Notes: generated by a model from the sequence alone, not told the origin. A DNA stretch of 33,006 nt from Beijerinckiaceae bacterium (GCA_019747375.1 JAIEQX010000285.1:1-33006), one strand, 5' to 3'; numbered from the stretch's first letter, positions 23,669-31,536 are shown. A program made the numbers and translations.

Positions 23669-24589
23669 ATGCTTCATCGTCGCAACGTTATAACAAAACT
23701 CGTCGTCCTGTCGCTCATGGCGGCCCTTCCGACACTCGCGCAGGCCGAGCCGCGCCTGCGCGTCGTCGCCACCCTGTCGATCGTCGGCGACATGGTCGCG
23801 CAGGTCGGCGGCGAGGATGTCGAGGTCTCCACCCTGGTGGGTCCGGAAGGCGACGCCCATGTCTTCCAGCCGTCCCCCGCCGACGCCCGCAAGATCGCCG
23901 ATGCGAAGCTCGTTTTCGTCAACGGCCTCGGGCTCGAGGGCTGGATGGCGCGCCTGGTCAAGGCGTCGGGCGGCAAGGCGCCGTCCATCACTGTGTCGAA
24001 GGGCGTCAAGGCGATCCGCGAGAAGGAGCCGGCCGGCAAGCATGGCGGGCACGATCACGGCGCGCTCGACCCGCATGCCTGGCAGGACGTCGGCAACGCA
24101 AAGATCTACGTGGCCAACATCCGCGACGCGCTCGTGCAGGCCGATCCGGAAGGCCGTGCGCGCTACGAGCGAAACGCCGGCGCCTATCTGGAGAAGCTCG
24201 ACGCCCTCGACGCCGAAGTGCGCGACACGCTGAAAAAGATTCCGGCCGCCAACCGCCGCATCATCACCACGCATGACGCGTTCGGCTATTACAGCCGGGC
24301 CTATGGCATGACCTTCATCGCCCCGCAGGGCGTTTCCACCGAGGCCGAGGCCTCGTCGCGCGACGTCGCCCGCATCATCCGGCAGATCAAGGCCGAGAAG
24401 GTCCCGGCGGTGTTTCTCGAAAACATCTCGGACGCCCGCCTGATCACCCAGATCGCCCGCGAAACGCAGACCAGGATCGGCGAGAAGGTCTATTCCGACT
24501 CTCTTTCGGCCGCCGGCGGACCGGCCGCCACCTATATCGACATGATCCGCCACAACACGCGCGCCTTCGCGACGGCGCTCGGCGGCTGA
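23669..24589 (+). CDS. znuA: Zinc ABC transporter substrate-binding protein (ZnuA-like)
   Basis: Periplasmic metal-binding protein of cluster A-I, 306 residues from the ATG at 23669 (AAAGG 7 bases upstream). An ATG at 23654 would add five residues. The signal MLHRRNVITKLVVLSLMAAL ends at AQA|E near residue 26. Likely metal ligands are H64 (GDAHVFQPSP), H136 (DPHAWQD), H202 (TTHDAFGYY) and D277 (YSDSLS), the pattern of zinc- and manganese-binding members. A short His loop KHGGHDHG (124-131) precedes the second ligand, which favours zinc. The end SDSL..GGPAATYIDMIRHN is typical. A Zur-like box lies within its first codons. The order C-B-A on one strand differs from the divergent E. coli znuA/znuCB and is closer to AztABC; no AztD-like gene follows. 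Confidence 0.88.
   Translation: MLHRRNVITKLVVLSLMAALPTLAQAEPRLRVVATLSIVGDMVAQVGGEDVEVSTLVGPEGDAHVFQPSPADARKIADAKLVFVNGLGLEGWMARLVKASGGKAPSITVSKGVKAIREKEPAGKHGGHDHGALDPHAWQDVGNAKIYVANIRDALVQADPEGRARYERNAGAYLEKLDALDAEVRDTLKKIPAANRRIITTHDAFGYYSRAYGMTFIAPQGVSTEAEASSRDVARIIRQIKAEKVPAVFLENISDARLITQIARETQTRIGEKVYSDSLSAAGGPAATYIDMIRHNTRAFATALGG
23682..23697. promoter_or_regulatory. Zur-like box 3, inside the start of znuA
   Basis: GCAACGTTATAACAAA shares the 12-mer AACGTTATAACA exactly with box 1, but lies inside codons 5-10 of znuA, where it encodes part of RNVITK in the signal peptide. An AT-rich operator core here could be an internal regulatory site or an accident of the coding sequence. No matching -35 at the right distance was found. 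Confidence 0.45.
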
Positions 24590-24949
24590 TCAGCGCCGGC
24601 GGGCAGGTCTCTGGGCAGGTCTCTGGGCAGCTCTCTGGCCAGGTCGCCGGGCGGAAGAGGCCGCGGGCGGCGGCTCCGGGGTCCTGTCGATGACCAGTTC
24701 GAACATGTCGGGGGAGAAGCACGGCTCCTCCTCGCCCACGTGATCGTGCTGGTACGTCTGGTTCTGCAACTCCAGGAAGCGCAGCCCCTCGCCATGCGCG
24801 GGCGTCTCCACCACCTCCCGGACCGTGTAGACCCGGCCCTCGACGGGCAGGCTCAGCTCGCTGAGGAAATACGGAAGATCGACGTCAAGTCGTTGAATCG
24901 TCTGGAGGCAACGCACCTTGTCGCCTTTCAGGAACCGGATCCGAGCCAT
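24590..24949 (-). CDS. Uncharacterised protein (119 aa) with a basic repeat tail
   Basis: A 119-residue cytoplasmic protein not assigned to a known family. Residues 1-90 look folded: MARIRFLKGDKVRCLQTI, a beta-rich middle with VEGRVYTVREVVETP, and LRFLELQNQTYQHDHVGEEE followed by CFSPDMFELV. This is suggestive of a small SH3- or KOW-like barrel, but that is a guess. The tail GQRAAQRPAQRPARRR is basic and repetitive, encoded by a 12-base tandem repeat. Its stop codon abuts the znuA stop as TGATCA, so the two genes are convergent with no gap. Confidence 0.65.
   Translation of the reverse strand: MARIRFLKGDKVRCLQTIQRLDVDLPYFLSELSLPVEGRVYTVREVVETPAHGEGLRFLELQNQTYQHDHVGEEEPCFSPDMFELVIDRTPEPPPAASSARRPGQRAAQRPAQRPARRR
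24601..24648. repeat. 12-base tandem repeat in the 3' end of the 119-aa gene
   Basis: Units GGGCAGGTCTCT (24601-24612), an identical copy (24613-24624), GGGCAGCTCTCT (24625-24636) and a degenerate fourth, GGCCAGGTCGCC (24637-24648). On the coding (minus) strand they specify an AQRP-type tetrapeptide repeat. Confidence 0.8.
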
Positions 24950-25154
24950 GGTTCTCCACGATCCTGAATCTTAACAACAGGTTGACTCCGGGCCCCGCCG
25001 GATGGCACGAATCACCCGCCACAAGGCTTGGCCACAGTCAATCCGAAAACAAGCGCCTTGAAGTTTTATGCCCAAGGTGCCGGATTCTGGCCGCACTGCG
25101 CGTCTAAGCCGTTCCTGGCGACGAGCGCAGCCCAGCCACTGGAGAGTAGACGCG

Positions 25155-26549
25155 TTGAAGATTTTGAAACGACAGACCGCAGAAAACGTTCGATCCGTGT
25201 CCGAAGAACCCGCCCGGGTCCGGCATGAATTGAAAAAATCCAAGACCGGCAATCAATTCGCCGGTTTCGCGGTCCGCTCGCTCCTGGTCAGCGGCCTCAT
25301 GGCTTCGGGCTCCATGGCGGCCCTGTCCTCCTTCGGGCCGGCCGCCGACGCGCCCCGGCCCGTGCGCGCTTCGCTGGCCCCGGTTTTCGTTCAGGCCCCC
25401 GGCCAGTCCGGCAAGGCGCAGAACGTCGCGCCGGCCAGGATCGCGAGTGACGCCGCCGCCAGGGCGGATGTAGCCAAGGCGGAACTGGCCAAGGCGGAAG
25501 TGGCCAAGGTGGAGCTGGCCAAGGCGGAGGCCGCCAAGGTCGAGGCGTCAAGGCTCGACGCCGCAAGGTCCGCCGACATCAGGCTCGCGGCCCTGAAGGC
25601 CACGGACGCCCATCTCGCCGCCGAGACGCTGAAGAACGAAAGCCAGAAGACCGAGCAGGCGCGCGTCGCGCTCGCCGCCCGACTGGTCGATTTCGCCCGC
25701 GAGGCCGCGCTGGCCCGCCAGGAACTGGCGGAAAGCGCCGTCACCGTGATGGCCGCCACCGCGCCAGCGTCCGGCAAGGGCGTCACCGGCGCGCCGGACT
25801 ACGGTTTCTCGAAACTCTTCGACAGCATCATCACCGCCAAGCCCGATGAACTCGGCCTGTCGCAGGACATCATGAAATTCGGCCCGATGCGCGTGCGTCA
25901 GGATCTCGTCGGCACGATCGTGCGCGCCGCCAAGGTCACGGGCTCCGATCCCGTTCTGCTGATGGCCATCGCCGACAAGGAATCGAGCTTCTCGACATCG
26001 GTCGGCGCCTCGACGTCTTCGGCCGTCGGCCTGTTCCAGTTCGTCGAAGGCACCTGGCTCACCGTCGTGCGCCAGTTCGGCGCGCGTCATGGCCTCGCGA
26101 AAGAAGCCGCGCTCCTCGACGGATCGGAAGAGCTCTCCGGCAAGGATCGCGCCCGCATCCTCGAAATGCGCAAGGACCCGTATCTCTCGGCGCTGCTGGC
26201 GTCGGAAATGCTCAAGCGAGACACCAACGACATCGCCGCGAAGCTCGGCCGCGACCTGACGCCGGAAGAAATCTATCTCGCGCATTTCTTCGGGCCGTAT
26301 GACGCCTACAAGTTCCTCGACAAGGTCGATACGGAGCCCAAGCTCGTCGCCGCCAAGCTGCTGCCGCGTCCCGCCCGCGCCAACCGGCCGATCTTCTATG
26401 CGCGCAGCGGACGCAAGTCGAAGGGACTGTCCGTCGGCGAGGTGCACAAGAAGATCGAGACCGCCATGGGCCTGCGTCTGGATCGCTATCGCGACGTCAC
26501 CAATTCCATCTCCAACGTCACCGCCTACGCGCCGACGGCGGCGCGCTGA
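25155..26549 (+). CDS. Lytic transglycosylase (SLT domain) with an Ala/Lys/Glu repeat region
   Basis: A peptidoglycan-cleaving enzyme of 464 residues if translation starts at the TTG at 25155, which has GGAGAG 8 bases upstream. An ATG at 25068 would add 29 residues and has no ribosome site. After about 32 polar residues a hydrophobic segment (FAVRSLLVSGLMASGSMAAL) acts as signal or membrane anchor. Residues 102-131 are six pentapeptides of the AKAEx type, part of a long predicted helix or coiled coil. The SLT domain follows, with catalytic Glu276 in ADKESSF and the ASTSSAVGLFQF motif, then YLAHFFGP. The C-terminal segment is basic. It probably trims the wall in the periplasm, perhaps for assembly of an envelope machine. 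Stop abuts the convergent gene's stop. Confidence 0.83.
   Translation: MKILKRQTAENVRSVSEEPARVRHELKKSKTGNQFAGFAVRSLLVSGLMASGSMAALSSFGPAADAPRPVRASLAPVFVQAPGQSGKAQNVAPARIASDAAARADVAKAELAKAEVAKVELAKAEAAKVEASRLDAARSADIRLAALKATDAHLAAETLKNESQKTEQARVALAARLVDFAREAALARQELAESAVTVMAATAPASGKGVTGAPDYGFSKLFDSIITAKPDELGLSQDIMKFGPMRVRQDLVGTIVRAAKVTGSDPVLLMAIADKESSFSTSVGASTSSAVGLFQFVEGTWLTVVRQFGARHGLAKEAALLDGSEELSGKDRARILEMRKDPYLSALLASEMLKRDTNDIAAKLGRDLTPEEIYLAHFFGPYDAYKFLDKVDTEPKLVAAKLLPRPARANRPIFYARSGRKSKGLSVGEVHKKIETAMGLRLDRYRDVTNSISNVTAYAPTAAR
25458..25547 (+). repeat. Six 15-base tandem units inside the transglycosylase gene
   Basis: Units begin at 25458, 25473, 25488, 25503, 25518 and 25533; the core is GCCAAGGCGGARSTG. 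They encode five-residue AKAEL/AKAEV/AKVEL-type repeats. Two weaker units follow. Such arrays can change copy number by slippage, altering the length of the spacer helix. Confidence 0.8.
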
Positions 26550-27164
26550 TCATCGCGCGGTAGACGGCGCCTCTCCGGCGGCCGTCTGCGGCTGCTTGTA
26601 GAGCGGGATGACGCGCACGTTGCGGTCGTCGCGGGGACGGGTCTGGCCCGGCTCGATGGCCGGCGCCGACACGCTCGCGGGTTTGACCGCCGGACTTGCC
26701 TGGGCCGGCGCGGCGCGGTCGTCCGGTCGCGCGGAGCGGTCGGTCAGCGGCGGACCGGCGACATTTTCCTGAACGGCCTGCGGCTTCGTGGCGACCTGCT
26801 TGACGGTCTTGTTGCGCGGCTTCGCCTTCGGCTTCTTCACGCGCTGAATGTCACGAACGACATGCTGCGGATCGATGACGAGTCGCTGGCGCGCCCGCGA
26901 CTCGCCTTCATATTCGTAGACGAGACGCTGATCGTCTTCGACGCGGCGCAGCCGACGCACATTGCCTTCGTAAGGCGCGATGGACGCTCGTCCCTCCAGC
27001 GGTTCGAGCGTGCCGGGCCGCACGTAGACGATGCGGTCTCCGGGCCTGATCTCTTCATATTGCGCCATGGCGGCGCCGCTCGATGCAAGCGAAGCGCCGA
27101 GCGCCGCAAGGGCCAACAGGCCGGTGTGCAGCAAAGCTTTCGTCGCCGTCCGTTGATGCGCCAT
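26550..27164 (-). CDS. Uncharacterised secreted basic protein (204 aa)
   Basis: A 204-residue exported protein of unknown family. The leader MAHQRTATKALLHTGLLALA and on to AAMAQ gives cleavage near residue 35. A short folded part (YEEIRPGDRIVYVRPG, EGNVRRLRRVEDDQRLVYEY, RQRLVIDPQHVVRDIQRVK) is followed by a long low-complexity tail rich in Lys, Pro, Ala and Gln. It is convergent with the transglycosylase, with stop codons touching as TGATCA. The basic tail might contact the envelope or nucleic acid, but nothing in the sequence proves it. Confidence 0.65.
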   Translation of the reverse strand: MAHQRTATKALLHTGLLALAALGASLASSGAAMAQYEEIRPGDRIVYVRPGTLEPLEGRASIAPYEGNVRRLRRVEDDQRLVYEYEGESRARQRLVIDPQHVVRDIQRVKKPKAKPRNKTVKQVATKPQAVQENVAGPPLTDRSARPDDRAAPAQASPAVKPASVSAPAIEPGQTRPRDDRNVRVIPLYKQPQTAAGEAPSTAR

Positions 27165-27295
27165 GCCTGAGAAATCCCCACTGTAGAATTGCTCCAGACA
27201 ACGCGTCAGCCACCGCCATGGTTGCGCCCGTCGCGCTTGTCTGGACGCGGGGCGTGCGTGCTCCTATCGTGGCGCCTCACGTCGGGAGGGTTTGG

Positions 27296-28264
27296 ATGAA
27301 AGTCGTCTGCTACGATCCGTTTTCGCGCCGGGACGATCTCGGCCCCGCCATTGCGGCCTTTCCGTCCATCGACTTCGTCCGCCCCTCCAGCCTCGCAGAA
27401 CTCGCCGCAAGCCTCGCGGATGCGGAAGCGCTGGTGATCGGCAATCGCGCCTATGATGAAGAGGCGGCGCGCACGATCCGCCAGAATGGCGCGTCGCTGC
27501 GCTGGATCCAGTTCACAACGTCGGGCATCGACAAGGCCACGACCTTCGGCCTGCCGCGCGGCGTCGTCGTCACCAATGCGGCGGGCCTGCGCGCCTTTTC
27601 GGTCGCCGAACACGCGCTCGCCCTCATGCTGGCGCTCGTGCGCAATCTGCGCGCCACCGATCAGGGTCAGCGTGACAATGTCTGGTGTCGCGACGTCGTC
27701 ACGCCCCGCATGGACAATCTCGCGGGCAAGCATCTCGTGGTCATCGGCGTCGGCTCCATCGGGCAGGAGATCGCCCGCAAGGCGAAGGCTTTCGACATGG
27801 TCGTGACGGGCGTCAGCCGCTCGACGCAGCCGCTCGAACATTTCGACGTCGTGCGCCCGCGCGAGCAATTGCGCGAGGCGGTCGCCGCCGCCGACATGCT
27901 CGTCATGGCGGCCACCTATGAGGCGCAGACGCATGAAATGCTGAACCGCGCGCTGATCGACGCCATGAAGCCCACGGCCTATTTCATCAACATCGGTCGC
28001 GGCCAGCTCGTCGAAGAGCCCGCGCTGGTCGACGCCCTGCGCGAGAACCGCATCGCCGGCGCCGGCCTCGACGTCACAATGGTGGAGCCGCTGCCCGCCC
28101 AGCATCCGCTCTACAATCTTGGCAATGTCATCGTGACGCCCCATATCGCGGGCGCCGGATCCACCGGCACGGGCGCGGGCATGAGCAAGATTCTGGCGGA
28201 TAATCTGGCGCTCTGGCTGAAAGGCGAGAAGCTGCAGAAGATCGTCATCGAGAAGACCGAATGA
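27296..28264 (+). CDS. D-2-hydroxyacid dehydrogenase, NAD(P)-dependent
   Basis: A 322-residue cytoplasmic oxidoreductase interconverting 2-oxoacids and D-2-hydroxyacids. The nucleotide-binding motif GVGSIG is at 151-156. Catalytic residues are Arg235 (INIGRGQLVEE), Glu264 (TMVEPLP) and His283 (TPHIAG). TTSGIDKA and NAAGLRAFSVAEHALALMLA are the substrate-loop segments, of the glyoxylate/hydroxypyruvate reductase-like branch. Start at 27296 with GGGAGGG upstream; a longer open frame from 27083 is not supported. The following LOG-family gene starts in an ATGA overlap, so they are co-translated. Exact substrate unknown. Confidence 0.88.
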   Translation: MKVVCYDPFSRRDDLGPAIAAFPSIDFVRPSSLAELAASLADAEALVIGNRAYDEEAARTIRQNGASLRWIQFTTSGIDKATTFGLPRGVVVTNAAGLRAFSVAEHALALMLALVRNLRATDQGQRDNVWCRDVVTPRMDNLAGKHLVVIGVGSIGQEIARKAKAFDMVVTGVSRSTQPLEHFDVVRPREQLREAVAAADMLVMAATYEAQTHEMLNRALIDAMKPTAYFINIGRGQLVEEPALVDALRENRIAGAGLDVTMVEPLPAQHPLYNLGNVIVTPHIAGAGSTGTGAGMSKILADNLALWLKGEKLQKIVIEKTE

Positions 28265-29049
28265 CCGAAGACGCCGCCACGCCGCCGCCGCATCTCGAAC
28301 GCCAGCTTGCTTCTCCGGCCTACCGCCTCGCCGCGCTCGATCAGGACTTCCTGCTCGCCGATGCGCAGCGCGGTCTGCGTTTCATGCTCGAATACGAGAA
28401 AGCCGAACAGGCCCTGCGCGCCTGGGGCGTGCGCTCCACCGTGGTGGTCTTCGGCAGCGCCCGCACGCGCGAGGACGGGCCGGGGCGCCAGGCGCATTGG
28501 TACGCGCAGGCGCGCGCCTTTGCGCATCTCTGCTCGCGCGAGGGCGGCGCGCTCGACCACAATGGCGGGCAGCGCGACAATGTCATCGCGACCGGCGGCG
28601 GGCCGGGAATCATGGAGGCGGCCAACCGCGGCGCGAGCGAGGCGGGCGCGCCCAGCATCGGCTTCAACATCACGCTGCCGCACGAGCAATGGCCCAACCG
28701 CTACACCACCCCGGAACTGACCTTCCGGTTCCATTATTTCGCGATGCGCAAGATGCATCTGGCGATGCGCGCCAAGGCGCTCGTGGTGTTTCCCGGCGGC
28801 TTCGGCACATTCGACGAATTGTTCGAGATCCTGACGCTGCGCCAGACTGGCAAGGCGCCCGACATGCCCGTCATCCTGTTTGACGAGGCCTACTGGCGCT
28901 CCTGCATCCGCTTCGAGGGGCTGGTGGAGGCCGGCATGATCAGCCAGCGCGATCTCGATCTCTTCTGCTTCGCCGAAACGGCCGAGCAGACCTGGGCGGC
29001 GCTGCTGGCGCGCGGCGTGACCAAACCGATCGAGCCCAAGATCACGTGA
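28261..29049 (+). CDS. LOG-family protein (TIGR00730-type, nucleoside 5'-monophosphate phosphoribohydrolase fold)
   Basis: A 262-residue Rossmann-fold protein. Signature motifs are VVVFGSARTRE, TGGGPGIMEAANRGA (111-125) and PGGFGTFDELFEILT (178-192), the PGGxGTxxE motif that in LOG enzymes removes the ribose-phosphate from cytokinin or purine nucleotides. It is longer than plant-type LOG by an N-terminal helix bundle of about 55 residues. Related bacterial proteins act on purine monophosphates (PpnN). ATGA overlap with the D-2-hydroxyacid dehydrogenase means a shared transcript. Whether it makes cytokinin or recycles nucleotides cannot be told. Confidence 0.87.
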   Translation: MTEDAATPPPHLERQLASPAYRLAALDQDFLLADAQRGLRFMLEYEKAEQALRAWGVRSTVVVFGSARTREDGPGRQAHWYAQARAFAHLCSREGGALDHNGGQRDNVIATGGGPGIMEAANRGASEAGAPSIGFNITLPHEQWPNRYTTPELTFRFHYFAMRKMHLAMRAKALVVFPGGFGTFDELFEILTLRQTGKAPDMPVILFDEAYWRSCIRFEGLVEAGMISQRDLDLFCFAETAEQTWAALLARGVTKPIEPKIT

Positions 29050-29086
29050 CGTCAGTCACGCCCACCCAAACGGACGCAGACCCGCC

Positions 29087-29770
29087 ATGCTGGACGCCGC
29101 CACCGCCGCCTTCAAGGAAATCCTGACGCCGCCCTTCCGGCGCGTGCTCTACAAGATCCTGGCGCTCACGCTGGGGCTTCTGGCGCTGGTCTGGCTCGGC
29201 CTCGACAAGGTCATCGAATCCTATATCGCCGTGCCCTATCCGTGGCTCGCCACCACCCTGTCGATCCTCACCGGGCTCGGCCTGTTCCTCGGCCTCGCCT
29301 TTCTGGTCGCGCCCGTGTCGATGCTGGTCGCGGGCTTCTTCGTCGACGAACTGGCCGAGCGCGTCGAGCGCGACACCACGGGGTCCACGGGCCGGGCGCT
29401 GCCGGCCGGGCAGGCGGTCTGGCTCGCGACCAAATTCGCCCTCGTGTCCGTGCTGGTGAACCTGTTCGCCCTGATGGTGCTGCTGCTGCCGGGCGTCAAC
29501 ATCATCGCGTTCTTCGTCGCCAACGCCTATCTGTTCGGCCGCGAATATTTCGAGCTCGCAGCCCTGCGCTACCGCCCCATCGAGGAGGTGCGCGAGATGC
29601 GCCGGCGCCACCGCTTCTATATTTTCCTGTGCGGTTTCTTCATGGCGGCCTTTGTGGCCGTGCCCATCGTCAACCTGCTGACGCCGCTGTTCGGCACGGC
29701 CTTCATGGTGCGCATCCACCAGAAACTGTCGCGCGACGAAGAGCGCCTGATCGGTCAGGCCGGGCGCTGA
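29087..29770 (+). CDS. EI24/CysZ-like membrane protein
   Basis: A 227-residue inner-membrane protein of the EI24 domain group, to which the sulfate permease CysZ belongs. A start helix (LYKILALTLGLLALVWLGLD), a paired helix around 58-85, FALVSVLVNLFALMVLLLPG (about 125-144) with the following NIIAFFVANAYLFGREYFEL, and a last hydrophobic region (FYIFLCGFFMAAFVAVP) are evident. The Leu/Gly-rich half-helices fit the CysZ fold. Sulfate transport is not proven: no sulfur-assimilation genes adjoin. Its 3' end overlaps the convergent NDUFA9-like gene by 16 bases. Confidence 0.82.
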   Translation: MLDAATAAFKEILTPPFRRVLYKILALTLGLLALVWLGLDKVIESYIAVPYPWLATTLSILTGLGLFLGLAFLVAPVSMLVAGFFVDELAERVERDTTGSTGRALPAGQAVWLATKFALVSVLVNLFALMVLLLPGVNIIAFFVANAYLFGREYFELAALRYRPIEEVREMRRRHRFYIFLCGFFMAAFVAVPIVNLLTPLFGTAFMVRIHQKLSRDEERLIGQAGR

Positions 29771-30762
29771 CGCTCGAACTGCCCGGACTTGCGGAAGCGG
29801 TAGAGATAGGACGGCACGATCGATTCGATCGCCTCGGGCTCGATCTTCAGGCCCGCCAGCGTGCGGCCCTGCTGGATCGCCTCGGGCGACACCACATTGT
29901 CGCGTTTCAGCATCCGCACCTGGTCGCGCGTCGTCAGCAGCATCGAGGGATAGAGGCCGAGCGACAGCGTCGAGGCGATCTCTGTGGCGAGCGCCATGTA
30001 ATGCGCCGCCCCGAACGGCACGGGGATCATCACGCGCTTGCGCCCGATGGTGGCGCAGACATAGTCCATCAGCTCCCGAAACGTCTTCACCTCCGGCCCG
30101 CCGAGTTCGTAGATCGCGCCGGGCGTGGTCTCGCCCGCGAGCGCCTTGGCGACCGCCTCCGCGACATCGCCCACGAACACCGGCTGAAACCGCGTCTCGC
30201 CGCCGCCGATCAGCGGCAGGGCCGGGGACATGCGGGCCAGAGCCGCGAAGCGGTTGAAGAAGTCATCCTCGGGGCCGAACACCAGCGAGGGCCGCAGCAC
30301 ATTGGCGCCGGGAAAGAACTCGAAGGCCGCAGCCTCGCCCGCCGCCTTGCTGCGGGCATAGTCCGAATCGGATTTCGGATCGGCCCCCAGGGCCGACATC
30401 TGCACCAGCATGCGCACGCCCGCGTCGCGCGCCGCGCGCGCCACCGCCCGGGCCCCGAAACCCTGCACGGCGTCGAAGCGCTGCTGGCCGCTCTCGGTCA
30501 GAATGCCCACGAGGTTGACCACCGCGTCCGAGCCCTTCAGCGCGGCCGCCACGGAGGCGGGGTACCGCAGGTTCGCCTGCACGGCGTGGATCTGGCCGAC
30601 GCGGCCGATGGGTTGCAGATGGCCCGCCAGATAGGGGCGGCGCGAGGCGACGCGGATGCGCCAGCCCTGCCGGGCCAGCGCCCGCACGACATGGCGGCCG
30701 ACAAAGCCGGTTCCGCCGAAGATCGTCACCAGTCGGGTGGATGTGTCGTTGACCTCGACCAT
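29755..30762 (-). CDS. NDUFA9-like NAD(P)-binding protein (complex I accessory family)
   Basis: A 335-residue atypical short-chain dehydrogenase/reductase. The nucleotide-binding motif is GGTGFVG (16-22), followed by VASRRPYLAGHL and VNLVGILTESGQQRFDAVQG, which is the NDUFA9/39-kDa complex I subunit pattern. Later parts include DYARSKAAGEAA (the YxxxK pair), LRPSLVFGPEDDFFNRFA and YELGGPEVKTFREL. In alphaproteobacteria these proteins associate with NADH dehydrogenase or serve as NADPH-binding epimerase-like proteins. No nuo genes lie nearby. Overlaps the convergent EI24-like gene by 16 bases. Confidence 0.87.
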   Translation of the reverse strand: MVEVNDTSTRLVTIFGGTGFVGRHVVRALARQGWRIRVASRRPYLAGHLQPIGRVGQIHAVQANLRYPASVAAALKGSDAVVNLVGILTESGQQRFDAVQGFGARAVARAARDAGVRMLVQMSALGADPKSDSDYARSKAAGEAAAFEFFPGANVLRPSLVFGPEDDFFNRFAALARMSPALPLIGGGETRFQPVFVGDVAEAVAKALAGETTPGAIYELGGPEVKTFRELMDYVCATIGRKRVMIPVPFGAAHYMALATEIASTLSLGLYPSMLLTTRDQVRMLKRDNVVSPEAIQQGRTLAGLKIEPEAIESIVPSYLYRFRKSGQFERQRPA

Positions 30763-30846
30763 GGAATCCTCGCGTGCCGGCCTGTGCTTGTGGCTCGCTC
30801 CATAGTCGACGGGCGCCTGTCTGTACAGAGCGCCGTTTGAAGCAGC

Positions 30847-31155
30847 CTATTTGCGCCGCGCGCGGACCGGAATCGGGATCGGCTGCAGGCGGCCGCCATG
30901 GTCGTCGTCGTCGCGGTCGTCGGGCGACAGGCTCATCAGCGCGGTGCCGCAGACGGCGCTCCCGAACGTCACGGCGAAACCCGCGAACAGCAGCGCAAGC
31001 GCCGGCAGCGGCGAGTCGCTGCGCGCCAGCAGCGAGCCGAGGCCCGCCACGTCCCAATAGACCAGGAAGGCGGCGAACAGCACGCCCAGGGCCGCGCCCG
31101 CGGCGGCGTTCCAGGCGAGAAGGCGAATCACGTGACGCTCAGACCGCTTGATCAT
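30847..31155 (-). CDS. Small two-helix membrane protein (102 aa)
   Basis: A 102-residue protein of unknown family. Membrane helices are predicted at about 11-33 (RLLAWNAAAGAALGVLFAAF) and 50-75 (PALALLFAGFAVTFGSAVCG). After the second helix comes an acidic run SPDDRDDDDH and a basic Pro/Arg tail; basic residues also precede the first helix, so both ends should face the cytoplasm. It lies upstream of the NDUFA9-like gene on the same strand, 84 bases away, and may be cotranscribed. Function not known. Confidence 0.65.
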   Translation of the reverse strand: MIKRSERHVIRLLAWNAAAGAALGVLFAAFLVYWDVAGLGSLLARSDSPLPALALLFAGFAVTFGSAVCGTALMSLSPDDRDDDDHGGRLQPIPIPVRARRK

Positions 31156-31402
31156 GGAACGAACCTCGTTTCGACCTGTCCCGGGCCAAAACCCATGACG
31201 GTTTTGGGAGGGGGATCCGGCGTCAGGACCGAACGCATGGCCGCCGAAACCGTTTCGTGAAAAATCATTCTATCCCGAACACCACCGGAAAACTGTGTCG
31301 GGAATCCGGCTGCCCTGGGCATAATGACGATATGGGAACCAGAAGGTTGATGTGACAGGTCGGGCAGGGTCACGAAAAGGTCGCATCGGCGCGCCGCAGG
31401 CG

Positions 31403-31431
31403 TTGACAACGGGCCGTCCCGACCCGTAAGA
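31403..31431 (+). promoter_or_regulatory. Candidate promoter of the tRNA-Leu gene
   Basis: TTGACA at 31403-31408 and GTAAGA at 31426-31431 with a 17-base spacer, ending 10 bases before the tRNA. The -35 is perfect; the -10 is weak. The rest of the 31156-31441 intergenic space shows no gene or repeat that could be supported. Confidence 0.5.
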
Positions 31432-31441
31432 CACCGCCCGT

Positions 31442-31528
<87 letters not shown>

Positions 31529-31536
31529 GCCATTTT

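Noticed and set aside
24601-24648. Short repeat array considered as CRISPR
   Set aside because: Units are 12 bases, contiguous with no spacers, and lie in a coding region.
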